Made by a program: the position numbers and the translations under genes. From Ignavibacteria bacterium RIFCSPLOWO2_12_FULL_56_21 (lineage in GTDB: Bacteria > Bacteroidota > Ignavibacteria > UBA10030), in NCBI GenBank assembly GCA_001802945.1, contig MHAK01000040.1:1-64000 (forward strand): DNA of 64,000 nt, written 5' to 3'. Shown here one piece after another: positions 25,859 through 33,623 of this stretch. The notes beneath the pieces were generated by a model. The model was given only the letters and a program-made list of their open reading frames with translations, did not search any database and had not been told where the DNA came from. Numbering within the stretch: the first letter of the stretch is position 1; every line of letters starts with the position of its first letter.

Positions 25859-26862
25859 GATCGTTTTCCCATGTCGTCTTCGAGAATGATGTGCATCGCC
25901 TGCTGTTGCCGCAACGCGACAAGGCCGCCGCGAATGCGGTACGCAACCGGATCGCCCCCCGGATTCGCAAGCTCCGCCGCGACCGTTGTTCCGGGGACGA
26001 AGCCAAGGTCGAGCAGTCTCCGGCGCTGCAAGCCGCGGCAAGTTTCCGCGATCGAACGGACACGCGCCCTCCTGCCGATCGGTAACCGGTCGAGCGTCCG
26101 TTCTTCGGCCACTGCAGCTTTCGCCGGAACGAAAACCACGGTCACATTCGCCGCCGCGGGATACGTCAGACGAACGCTCGTGCCGGCAACTGCGACGGAA
26201 ACGCTCTTATCGTCACGTTCCACGACCTTCACACGGACGCCGGGATGGAACCCGCATGCGACAAGCTCGCTGTAGACCGCCTGCGGTTCGTCCTCGACAT
26301 GAACGACCATCAGCGTGCTGCCGGGAGAGGCGGTTTGAAGCGAAATGCCGCGCGGTTCCGGCATTGCCCCGATCACGGGCGGAATGGGGTCGCCGTGGGG
26401 GTCGTAGAGCGGCTGGCCGAGGCGCTTTGCGAGGGCATCGACTTCCTGTGTCGAAAGCTGATGTTCCCGCCGTTCAGCCTCTGCATGCCACCGGCGCTCG
26501 TCCACGCCCGTTTCATCCGCAAGGTATCGCTCCCACAGGCGGTGGGACCTTATGATCCGGAGCGCTTCCGCAGCTCCGGCAGCTGTCAATTGCAGCCGCC
26601 CTTCGGCAACCTCCACAAGCCGCTGTTCAATGAGCCGTTGGAGCACTGTGGCTGCCTCGTCCATCGTGATTGCAACGGCGCCAGCAAGGCTCTCACTCGT
26701 CACCGGAGCTTTTCGTTCCTGGCTGTGATACAGATGCTTTAGAGCGTCTTCCAGCGTGGTTTGGCTGCGTCGGAACTTCCGCTTTTTCCGCATTCGCACG
26801 GCTGCGGCGAACACGACGATCGACGCGGCAACGAGGGCGAGAACAATTGGAATCATGGTCAT
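25855..26862 (-). CDS. Membrane-anchored DtxR-like regulator fused to FeoA domains
   Basis: A 335-residue fusion. Residues 3-24 are a TM helix ([19 protein letters not shown]) followed by a basic stop-transfer patch ([10 protein letters not shown]); about 36-100 a winged helix; about 107-165 the DtxR dimerisation/metal domain ([25 protein letters not shown]) with His, Glu, His, Glu, Glu, His at the positions used by DtxR/MntR; then an SH3-like FeoA domain (about 170-245) and a second, more typical FeoA domain (about 255-330, [12 protein letters not shown] and [15 protein letters not shown]). A FeoA protein is needed by FeoB; here it is tied to an iron-sensing module at the membrane. It starts 3 bp after the soluble repressor gene. 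Confidence 0.88.
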   Translation of the reverse strand: MTMIPIVLALVAASIVVFAAAVRMRKKRKFRRSQTTLEDALKHLYHSQERKAPVTSESLAGAVAITMDEAATVLQRLIEQRLVEVAEGRLQLTAAGAAEALRIIRSHRLWERYLADETGVDERRWHAEAERREHQLSTQEVDALAKRLGQPLYDPHGDPIPPVIGAMPEPRGISLQTASPGSTLMVVHVEDEPQAVYSELVACGFHPGVRVKVVERDDKSVSVAVAGTSVRLTYPAAANVTVVFVPAKAAVAEERTLDRLPIGRRARVRSIAETCRGLQRRRLLDLGFVPGTTVAAELANPGGDPVAYRIRGGLVALRQQQAMHIILEDDMGKRS

Positions 26863-26865
26863 ATC

Positions 26866-27531
26866 TCACATCTCCCGTCTCACCTTCCCGACATACACAT
26901 GGCGGGCGAGTTTTGAGCTCACGAACTGTTCGCGGCCGTTTACGGCAACCCTGAGCGAGCCGTCGAACTCGACGCGTTCTTTTACCTTCATGCGCGATCC
27001 CAGCACGATCCCCAGTCGGGCGGCATATTTCAGGATCTCCGGACTCTCATCGCTGACACGGCTCACTATTCCGGACACGCCAGGGGTCAATGCTGCGAGC
27101 GGTGTGTGCTTGTCCTCGGCCAAACGACCTTCTGCCGTCGGGATCGCGTGTCCATGAGGGTCGCGGCTGGGGTATCCGAGGATCTGGTCGATGCGTTGTT
27201 CCAGCCGCTCTGATGTCATGTGCTCGAGGCGCTCGGCCTCTTCGTCGATCTCGTCCCAATCGTACTTCAGCACTTCTACCAGAAAGAGCTCCCACAACCG
27301 GTGTCGCCGGATTATGCGCAGTGCTTTCTTCCTTCCTTCCACCGTCAATTGAACGCCCTTGTACGGCGTGTGCTTGACATGGCCTTCTTCGGCCAGTTTT
27401 CGAATCATCTCCGATACTGATGCCGCGGAGATCTGGAGTCTATGGGAGAGGGATGTCGTCGTGACCCGGCCTTCTTCTTCCTGAATCTTGAAGATGTTCT
27501 TGAGGTAGTTCTCTATGTTTTCGCTGGCCAT
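26866..27531 (-). CDS. DtxR/MntR-family metal-dependent repressor
   Basis: A 221-residue cytoplasmic regulator: N-terminal winged helix (TTSLSHRLQISAASVSEMIR as recognition region), dimerisation domain with HRLWE and EEAERLEH, the LGYPSRDPHGHAIP block and a C-terminal SH3-like/FeoA-type domain. Compared with DtxR, the Cys102 position is Glu, as in MntR, and the Met10/Asp8 position appears to be Asn, so iron or manganese cannot be decided from sequence; the Feo genes behind it favour iron. First gene of the operon; a palindromic operator lies 74-87 bp upstream of its ATG, suggesting autoregulation. Confidence 0.9.
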   Translation of the reverse strand: MASENIENYLKNIFKIQEEEGRVTTTSLSHRLQISAASVSEMIRKLAEEGHVKHTPYKGVQLTVEGRKKALRIIRRHRLWELFLVEVLKYDWDEIDEEAERLEHMTSERLEQRIDQILGYPSRDPHGHAIPTAEGRLAEDKHTPLAALTPGVSGIVSRVSDESPEILKYAARLGIVLGSRMKVKERVEFDGSLRVAVNGREQFVSSKLARHVYVGKVRREM

Positions 27532-27604
27532 GGTAATCCCCGGAAAAGGTCAGGTGAATTTGAGGGAAAGCGATGACAGTATTGTGGGATTCGTTAATTT
27601 GAAT

Positions 27605-27618
27605 TTAGGTATACCTAA
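27605..27618. promoter_or_regulatory. Palindromic DtxR-type operator
   Basis: TTAGGTATACCTAA is a perfect 14-bp palindrome with TTAGG/CCTAA arms, the half-site words of DtxR/IdeR boxes. The TATACC inside it may serve as the -10 of the leftward promoter, so a bound repressor would block the Feo operon directly. Confidence 0.72.
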
Positions 27619-27665
27619 TTTAGAGAACGGACGATTCAATGTCAAGCGGAAAGTTCTGTTTCAAC

Positions 27666-27776
27666 CTGTCTCAAAGACTGCTCTGCAGAAGAGAATGAGC
27701 CACAAAAATGCACAGAACGCACATAAGAATGATTCTGTGACTTTTGTGCCTTTTGTGGCAAATATTTTTGAGATAG
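27666..27776. repeat. 111-bp dispersed element, copy 2
   Basis: Begins CTGTCTCAAAGACTG and ends TTTTTGAGATAG, the same inverted ends as copy 1 with one or two changes, same length (111 bp), opposite orientation. Shared internal blocks include GAATGAGCCACAA, AACGCACA and CTGTGACTTTTG. Non-coding. Confidence 0.85.
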
Positions 27777-27880
27777 CCCCTAAACTCCTCCCCAAAAACA
27801 CAAAAGCCACAAAATGTTTTGCGCATTTTGCGACTTTTTGCGGCTAATATATTTGGCAATTGCACTTCAAGAACGTGTGT

Positions 27881-28579
27881 TCAATTCCCTTTCCTCACGA
27901 ACACCGAATCGGGAATACCCGCATTGACCTTATGGTCACGATAGACAAACGACACGGATCCCGAACGGAGCGCACGCTGCAATTCCGTCATTTGCGGGGC
28001 CGGATTCGGCGCCCCGTCCGGAAGCTTGAAGATCTCCTCTGATTGAGGTCCGGATATCCCGAATATCACCACGAGCTGCGTCGGCAGCCAATATCGTCCT
28101 TCGATGAGCCCGTACGTGAAATCCAGGGCCACCGTCCGCCCTTCATACGGCATCGACTCGATCCGGGCAAGCGTCCAGGTTGTCGGATTCACCCACACGA
28201 ACATTTGCCGCAACCTCACCTTGGGGTCGCGCGCAGCGAGCTGAAGCTTTATCAGCTTCCTTCCCCACGTGGTGTCCTCGCCGAGGTTTGTTGCGTCATA
28301 CTTCTTGCGCAGCTCTTCCGGATTGGGTGACATGCCGTCCCGCGGCACGACCGTGAACGACCGCGACGAAAAATGAAGCTTGTCCGGCCGCTTGAAATAC
28401 ATTTCTGTCGACGTTTTCGGGACTTTCACTCCCTCCATGCTCACGGTACCTTCGATCGTCACCGCCAGGTCTTGAATGCTCTCAAAGGTTCGTTCCAGAT
28501 TCTTCAGGACTTCTTCCCCCGAGAGTCTCCTTTCCTGGGGCAGTGCCGTCAGCACACATATCAGGATGGTGAGGATCAT
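27881..28579 (-). CDS. LolA/RseB-like outer-membrane lipoprotein-sorting family protein
   Basis: A 232-residue exported protein with a short signal peptide (MILTILICVLTALP) and the layout of the LolA-like fold: EVLKNLERTFESIQDLAVTI, EMYFKRPDKLHFSS, WVNPTTWTLARIESM and YWLPTQLVVIF. It could carry a lipid-modified partner through the periplasm. Its ATG overlaps the stop of the transporter gene upstream (ATGA). Not the canonical LolA by length or ending; partner unknown. Confidence 0.75.
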   Translation of the reverse strand: MILTILICVLTALPQERRLSGEEVLKNLERTFESIQDLAVTIEGTVSMEGVKVPKTSTEMYFKRPDKLHFSSRSFTVVPRDGMSPNPEELRKKYDATNLGEDTTWGRKLIKLQLAARDPKVRLRQMFVWVNPTTWTLARIESMPYEGRTVALDFTYGLIEGRYWLPTQLVVIFGISGPQSEEIFKLPDGAPNPAPQMTELQRALRSGSVSFVYRDHKVNAGIPDSVFVRKGN

Positions 28580-29847
28580 GTCTGCGAAGCGGGGGTTCGA
28601 GCCGTAATGTATCTTGTGTAGAGATACATGAACACAGTGGCTGCAACACCGATTCCAAACAGAATGTACCAGATCACGTCCGGTGTTCCGGCCTCACGCG
28701 CGTACTTCGTATAGAGCCATCCGCCGAACGTTCCTCCCACACCCCACGCGATCGCGATCGGCAGAAATGCATATCCCTGGAACAATCCCTGCTGACCCGG
28801 CGGCGCAACATCCGAAATGTACTCGTAATACCTCGGCGCCTGCGTCATCTCACCGATCGCAAACGAAAAGATCGTCGCAGTCAACGTCCAGATGTTCGGG
28901 AACAGCGCTACGATCAGCCACGATGCGGTTGACAGGGCGAATCCGGTCACCATCGCCGCTCCGGGTGACAAATGCTTTGTCGCACGATTGACGACGAGTT
29001 GGAGGATGATGATCGACCATGCACCCGCCGATTGAATGATCTCGAATGGGGCATCCGGCCAATTGTCGGCCACAAAGAACGGCACGACAATGAAGATCTG
29101 CCAGAACATGATCCAATACAACGAAAAGATGAGCAGAAAGAGGATGAACCGGAAATTCCCCAGCACCATCACCAGGTTCATCAGCTTCTTTCCGAGCGAT
29201 TCCGTGTCCTCTTTTCCAGCCGCCTTCACCTCTTTATAGAAGAAGAAATTGACAACTAGCATGAGCAGGCAGCTGACCGCCGATACGACGTACACGAATT
29301 CAATGCCGTAGGTGTCGCGCACCATGTAGGCAATGGCTGGACCCGCCGCTGCGCCGATATTCACCAGCCAGTAATAGACTGCGTAGCCGAAGGATTTCGT
29401 CTCCGGCGTCGTTGTGACGGACACGGTCCCGAGAACCGACGGCTTGATGAACGACCCACCCATGGCTGTAAAAATGAGGATGACCGTCAGCACCCAGAAC
29501 AGCGGAAGACCCTCATAGACTCCCCGAAAGGTCTCCATCCCGGTCGACCCGATGAGAAAGTAGCCAACGGCCAGCATGAAGAACGCAATTGAGAATGCCT
29601 TTCGAAAGCCGAACTTATCGGCCAGTGTTCCGCCGACGATCGGAAGGGCGTAGATGAGCCCGCCGAATATGGAAGAGAGCTGTCCCGCTTCGATCTCCGT
29701 GAACTTCAACTGGTTCCGCAGGAAAATGCTGAGCACCGTCGCCTGTCCGTAATACGCGAGGCGTTCGAACAGCTCCATGCCGTTCGCAACCCAGAAAGTC
29801 GGATGATATCCTTGACGGAATGAACGAACGCGTTCAGAAATCGACAT
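28576..29847 (-). CDS. MFS transporter, POT/peptide-transporter-like
   Basis: Inner-membrane protein of 423 residues with about twelve helices. The start region ANGMELFERLAYYGQATVLS and the block GGLIYALPIVGGTLADKFG match proton-dependent oligopeptide transporters (the ExxERFxYY motif is here ELFERLAYYG), while the short length and APPGQQGLFQGYAFLP near the end fit a diverged branch. Substrate could be di/tripeptides, not provable. Coupled to the LolA-like gene. Confidence 0.83.
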   Translation of the reverse strand: MSISERVRSFRQGYHPTFWVANGMELFERLAYYGQATVLSIFLRNQLKFTEIEAGQLSSIFGGLIYALPIVGGTLADKFGFRKAFSIAFFMLAVGYFLIGSTGMETFRGVYEGLPLFWVLTVILIFTAMGGSFIKPSVLGTVSVTTTPETKSFGYAVYYWLVNIGAAAGPAIAYMVRDTYGIEFVYVVSAVSCLLMLVVNFFFYKEVKAAGKEDTESLGKKLMNLVMVLGNFRFILFLLIFSLYWIMFWQIFIVVPFFVADNWPDAPFEIIQSAGAWSIIILQLVVNRATKHLSPGAAMVTGFALSTASWLIVALFPNIWTLTATIFSFAIGEMTQAPRYYEYISDVAPPGQQGLFQGYAFLPIAIAWGVGGTFGGWLYTKYAREAGTPDVIWYILFGIGVAATVFMYLYTRYITARTPASQT

Positions 29848-29856
29848 GAGGTCCCT

Positions 29857-30693
29857 TTATGAAAGAATGTCTTTACGGGTGAACACAAACCATGTTCCCG
29901 TCACGGCGGCGCATGAATACACGGCAAGGTTCGTCAGAGAAAGCACGATCTCGCTCCACGGAATCGGGTCCAGGAACGCCTTCTGCCAGACGATGAGATG
30001 ATACGTGAAGAGATACGTTCGCGAGGTGTTGAACGCTTCGACAGGCAGGACGGTGATGATCGTCAGGACGATCACAATGCCCATCGTGGCCACGATCGGC
30101 CCGATGGCATTCTCAACGAACGAAGACGTGAAGAACGCGATCGACGCGATCGTCATCATCGGAGCGACCGCGAGAATATACGCCAGAATGAACCTCCACG
30201 CAACGTCAGCTTCAGGAAGAACGAGAATACCCCTCGAAAAAATCAGGAGGTCTCCCGTGCCCAGGAGAACGATGGCCAGTCCGACACTCACGACGCCAAG
30301 GAATGCGACGAAGAGAACGACATACAGAACGGTCGTCATATACTTGGCGACGAGGATGCGCGTGCGCGAGACCGGTCTGATCAGGATCAAACGATACGTT
30401 CCGGCCGTCGCTTCACCCGCAAGCATGTCTCCGGCGACGAAGGTGATCAGCAACGGCACATGAATCCACAGCACATTCATCACCTGATATGAGACGAACC
30501 AGCCGTTGAAGAGATTGCCAAGGACGAGGAAATCGGCTGCGAGATTTCTGGTCGCCGCCCGCAGGAACCTTCCCCCTTCCACCTTGAACGCCCACTCCAC
30601 GATGGGAATGACGAGAAGCACGATCAGGAAACCGAGATAGGTGCGTTTCTTCAGGAAAGTCTTGACGATCTCCGACCATACAAGGCGTCCCAT
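29857..30693 (-). CDS. ABC-2 type exporter permease
   Basis: A 278-residue membrane protein with six hydrophobic segments; MGRLVWSEIVKTFLKKRTYL and LAGEATAGTYRLILIRPVSR are typical of ABC-2 permeases. ATG 30693 has GAGGTG just upstream and begins 2 bp after the ATPase stop; the frame is open further up but inside the ATPase gene. Together they form one exporter of unknown cargo. Confidence 0.87.
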   Translation of the reverse strand: MGRLVWSEIVKTFLKKRTYLGFLIVLLVIPIVEWAFKVEGGRFLRAATRNLAADFLVLGNLFNGWFVSYQVMNVLWIHVPLLITFVAGDMLAGEATAGTYRLILIRPVSRTRILVAKYMTTVLYVVLFVAFLGVVSVGLAIVLLGTGDLLIFSRGILVLPEADVAWRFILAYILAVAPMMTIASIAFFTSSFVENAIGPIVATMGIVIVLTIITVLPVEAFNTSRTYLFTYHLIVWQKAFLDPIPWSEIVLSLTNLAVYSCAAVTGTWFVFTRKDILS

Positions 30694-30695
30694 GG

Positions 30696-31646
30696 TCACC
30701 TCACCTGAGCCGATTCGGTGATCGACAGGAAAAATTCTTCGAGCGATCTGCGCGGTTCGACCGACGTGACCTCCACGCGGGCATTCACCAGCCGGCGCAA
30801 CAATTCCGGCACATATCCGGCGTTCATCGTTACGCGAAACGCACCATCCTGTTCGACGACCTTCTCGACGAATCCCCGTGCTTTTTTGCATACAGCGAGG
30901 AACGATCGCTTCGGCGAAGCGCGAAAGGAGACCACGGTCTCGGTCCCATGCAACAATTCCTCGACGCCCCCTTGCACCACCAATTCGCCATTGCTGATCA
31001 CGGCCATGCGGTTCGCGACCTGTTCCACTTCATGAAGCAAGTGAGAGGAGAGAATGATCGTCTTCTGATGATCCTTTGCCAGTGTGCGAATGAGCTCGCG
31101 TACTTCCTTCATCCCCTGTGGATCGAGTCCATTCGTGGGCTCATCCAACACCACAAGGTCCGGGTCGGACAATAAAGCCTGAGCAATCCCCAGCCGTTGC
31201 TTCATGCCATGGGAATACGTCTTGACCGTGTCTCTACCCCGTTCTCCAAGTCCCACCATATGCAAAACCTCCCCGATGCGCGAGGGCGTCACGCCGCCAG
31301 TCAACGCCCCGACGAGCTCGAGATTGCGGATGGCGCTGAGATACAGATAGAAATCAGGCTTTTCCACGATGCCGCCGACGCGCCGCAGCGCTAAGCCGCG
31401 GTGTGAACGGAGTGAATGGCCGAAGATCGTGATTTCCCCCTCCGTCGGACGGACGAGCGATAGGATCATCCGAATGGATGTGCTCTTTCCGGCGCCGTTA
31501 GGACCGAGAAATCCGAAGATATCCCCGCGACGCACTTCAAGGTTTACGTGTCTCACCGCCCACCTGGCCTTGTAGCGCTTCCCCAGATCCCGGGTCGATA
31601 ATATGACTTCAGCAGCCATGGTCGTGTTTGAAATAGAATGGTTCAA
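30696..31646 (-). CDS. ABC transporter ATP-binding protein
   Basis: Nucleotide-binding subunit of 316 residues: Walker A GPNGAGKST, Q-loop VEKPDFYLYL, signature YSHGMKQRLGIAQ, Walker B LVVLDEPTNGLDP, and H-loop ILSSHLLHEVE. The C-terminal 90 residues form the extra domain seen in ABC-2 ATPases. MAAEVILS (ATG 31619) is an alternative start. Operon with the permease. Confidence 0.93.
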   Translation of the reverse strand: MNHSISNTTMAAEVILSTRDLGKRYKARWAVRHVNLEVRRGDIFGFLGPNGAGKSTSIRMILSLVRPTEGEITIFGHSLRSHRGLALRRVGGIVEKPDFYLYLSAIRNLELVGALTGGVTPSRIGEVLHMVGLGERGRDTVKTYSHGMKQRLGIAQALLSDPDLVVLDEPTNGLDPQGMKEVRELIRTLAKDHQKTIILSSHLLHEVEQVANRMAVISNGELVVQGGVEELLHGTETVVSFRASPKRSFLAVCKKARGFVEKVVEQDGAFRVTMNAGYVPELLRRLVNARVEVTSVEPRRSLEEFFLSITESAQVR

Positions 31647-31702
31647 CAGGCCTCGCTTTGGAGTAAGCTTGGCCGTGGGCAGGCGAAACCCGGTGGGTTA
31701 TG

Positions 31703-31722
31703 AAAAAAGCCCGAAGGGCTTC
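31703..31722 (-). terminator. Rho-independent terminator
   Basis: On the minus strand AAGCCC-TTC-GGGCTT is followed by TTTT, ending transcripts from the aldo/keto reductase gene before the ABC operon. Confidence 0.75.
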
Positions 31723-31737
31723 GTCTTTGTTTAGAAC

Positions 31738-31755
31738 CGGAGGATTTATCCTCCG
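31738..31755. repeat. Perfect 18-bp palindrome
   Basis: CGGAGGATTTATCCTCCG: 8-bp arms CGGAGGAT/ATCCTCCG around TT. Function unknown; could be a second hairpin of the nearby terminator region or a protein site. Confidence 0.65.
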
Positions 31756-31932
31756 AACCGCGCATTTCAAACCCGTGTCGTCCGGAATATAAATTCAAAG
31801 ATTGAACTGCCATGGTTGACTTTTTTGCGGGGCGGCAATCTTTTTCCCGCAACCTGCTAATCGCTTATGAAAGTAGATGAATGAGCATGTGAATGGGTGC
31901 GTGCGGGGGCGATCAAAGAGCTATCGAGGCAG

Positions 31933-31966
31933 ATTGCTTCGGGGTCACTTCGCGACCCCTCGCAAT
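31933..31966. repeat. Double hairpin ATTGC-GGGGTC/GACCCC-GCAAT
   Basis: ATTGC (31933-37) pairs with GCAAT (31962-66) and GGGGTC (31941-46) with GACCCC (31954-59). The surrounding words GATTGCTTCGG and CCTCGCAATGACA are, from memory, common as dispersed repeats in unrelated bacterial genomes. Confidence 0.6.
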
Positions 31967-32014
31967 GACAGGTGCAAGAGGAGAGCCGCCTCCCCTCCGA
32001 TAGATACCATCCCG

Positions 32015-32070
32015 CATTCCCATTCCACCATTCCATTATTCCACCATTCCATTATTCCAACATTCCATCC
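32015..32070. repeat. Short-period ATTCCA array
   Basis: CATTCC/ATTCCA words recur every 8-10 bp about seven times (e.g. CCATTCCATTATTCCACC). Same design as the array at 9937 on the other strand. Confidence 0.65.
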
Positions 32071-32107
32071 TGAGCTTTACCTCGTATCACTCCCCGGCAC
32101 CTCCCAG

Positions 32108-33097
32108 TCATCCTCTCTTCTTCAAAGATTCCAAAATCGCCTCCAAGGCTTCATCAGGAATCGCTTTGATGTCCTCCAGTAAGTCAGACGGAAGAGCGAC
32201 GAGTGACTGCGCATTGCGTTCCGCCTGAGCAGCTGTGCGGATCCCGGGAATGATCGTCGCAACGCCAGGAACGGAGGCCGCATACGACAATGCCAACTCT
32301 GCCGGCGAGATCCCCAACGAACGTCCCCGTTCCCATATTTTCTTCAAAAGTTCGTTGACCGATTCGATGATGTCTGCAGACAAGCGGAAAGATCTGTGAT
32401 CATTTGGCGGAAATGTGGTCGATCGATCGAATGTTCCCGCAAGCAACCCGAACTGCAGCGGCATCCGCACAATGATGCCGTAACCTGCTGCTGCTCGGGA
32501 AATCACCGATAGCCCTCTCCTATTGAGAATATTCAGCACGATCTGAAATCCGCTTCCCAGTGACCGGTCCACCAGGAAATCGGCCTCCGGTCCCGGGGCG
32601 AACGTGCTCAACGACAAGCCCCACGCGCGGACCTTTCCCTCTTGCTGGAGTTGCTCCATCGCCGCAATGCATTCGCCCTGGTCCAAATGGGTGAGACGCG
32701 CCGTGTGGAGCTGATACAAGTCGATCGCCTCCCGCTGCAACCTGCGAAGGCTCTTTGTGCACGCCTCGACTATATACGCCTTCGAATAGTTGGAGGAAGG
32801 CGAACCGTCGGGGCCGATGCAATTCCCGACCTTTGTGGCAATGACGACGCGTGGATTGTTCCCGAAGACCGAACCAATCAGGTCTTCCGAACGACCCAAC
32901 CCGTAGAAATCCGCCGTATCATAGAACGTGATGCCGACGTCGAATGCCCGTTTCAGTGCACGGACGGATTCGGCGTCATCGCTCGGTCCCCAGCCGATCG
33001 GCGTGGACCCCGCCATAACAGGTCCGCCGATGGCCCACGCGCCAAAACCGACGGCACTGACAGTCAAACCTGTCTTCCCAAACGATCGGTATTCCAT
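32108..33097 (-). CDS. Aldo/keto reductase
   Basis: NADPH-dependent oxidoreductase of 329 residues with a TIM barrel. Catalytic tetrad: Asp and Tyr in FYDTADFYG, Lys in VIATKVGN, His in DLYQLHTA. Also ending motif SVPGVATIIPGIRTAAQ that contacts the cofactor phosphate. Substrate unknown. Divergent from the small lipoprotein gene, with about 130 bp between. Confidence 0.9.
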   Translation of the reverse strand: MEYRSFGKTGLTVSAVGFGAWAIGGPVMAGSTPIGWGPSDDAESVRALKRAFDVGITFYDTADFYGLGRSEDLIGSVFGNNPRVVIATKVGNCIGPDGSPSSNYSKAYIVEACTKSLRRLQREAIDLYQLHTARLTHLDQGECIAAMEQLQQEGKVRAWGLSLSTFAPGPEADFLVDRSLGSGFQIVLNILNRRGLSVISRAAAGYGIIVRMPLQFGLLAGTFDRSTTFPPNDHRSFRLSADIIESVNELLKKIWERGRSLGISPAELALSYAASVPGVATIIPGIRTAAQAERNAQSLVALPSDLLEDIKAIPDEALEAILESLKKRG

Positions 33098-33231
33098 GGT
33101 TGTCCGGTGGAGTCTCGCAGGTGCGGCAATTTCTACACACGGTTCCTACGATTGCGAATCGGCATCTTGCTTCCCTATGTAGTCCCCATTACTTTAGTTG
33201 TTCCAGCACATTGAATCGTCCGGAGGATCAT

Positions 33232-33612
33232 ATGAATCGAAACTTCGTCCTCATCGTCTGTGTCACGCTGCTGGCAGGTTGCAGCAGTTCGAAACCGACG
33301 GAGGAACAGCTGAACAATGCCGACTACGGTCTCTATCCTGAAAACTACGTCGACATAGCTAAGGCATGGTTAACCGACCAGTATTCAAGCCTTTCGGCCT
33401 CCGGCGTTCGCGACCTAAGTATCGCCAAGCCGGTAAAAGGGTATCAATCAGGAAGTCTGTTTGACAGCGGCGGTCCGGTGTTCGGCTACGAGACGGAATT
33501 AACCTACAGCGTCACCGCTTCAACCGGTCGTCGCATGGCGACAACGCGCTACCGCGTGCTCCTCCTCATCCGCGATGGAAAAGTGATCCGCTCCAAAGAA
33601 ACGACGCAGTGA
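33232..33612 (+). CDS. Small hypothetical lipoprotein
   Basis: A 126-residue protein starting at ATG 33232 behind a strong GGAGG site. MNRNFVLIVCVTLLAGCSSS gives a lipobox LLAGC with Cys17, followed by Ser, so it is probably sent to the outer membrane. The mature part (GLYPENYVDIAKAWLTDQY) has no family I recognise. The stop overlaps a GTG of the following reductase frame. The open frame upstream of 33232 is not used. Confidence 0.78.
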   Translation: MNRNFVLIVCVTLLAGCSSSKPTEEQLNNADYGLYPENYVDIAKAWLTDQYSSLSASGVRDLSIAKPVKGYQSGSLFDSGGPVFGYETELTYSVTASTGRRMATTRYRVLLLIRDGKVIRSKETTQ

Positions 33613-33623
33613 GGGAAATGCGC

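Larger units (their letters stand above)
27532..27880. other. Regulatory and repeat region upstream of the iron operon
   Basis: 349 bp without a gene. Holds the dtxR leader with GGGGA before the ATG, the TTAGG-N4-CCTAA operator, the second copy of the 111-bp element and, after it (about 27795-27846), a looser stretch with the same words (GCCACAAAA, GCATTTTGCGACTTTTTGCGGC) that may be a decayed further copy. Confidence 0.65.
31647..32107. other. Intergenic region with stacked hairpins and repeats
   Basis: 461 bp between two minus-strand units and without a gene. From left to right it holds a minus-strand terminator, a perfect CGGAGGAT palindrome, a GGGGTC/GACCCC double hairpin, and an ATTCCA-word array. 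Each is listed separately. Confidence 0.65.

Noticed and set aside
27532-27604. Riboswitch in the iron operon leader
   Set aside because: The leader is short and I could not build any known metal-riboswitch core; the DtxR operator explains control.
27795-27846. Third full copy of the 111-bp element
   Set aside because: Shares words with the element but is too short and diverged to align end to end; noted only as a possible remnant.
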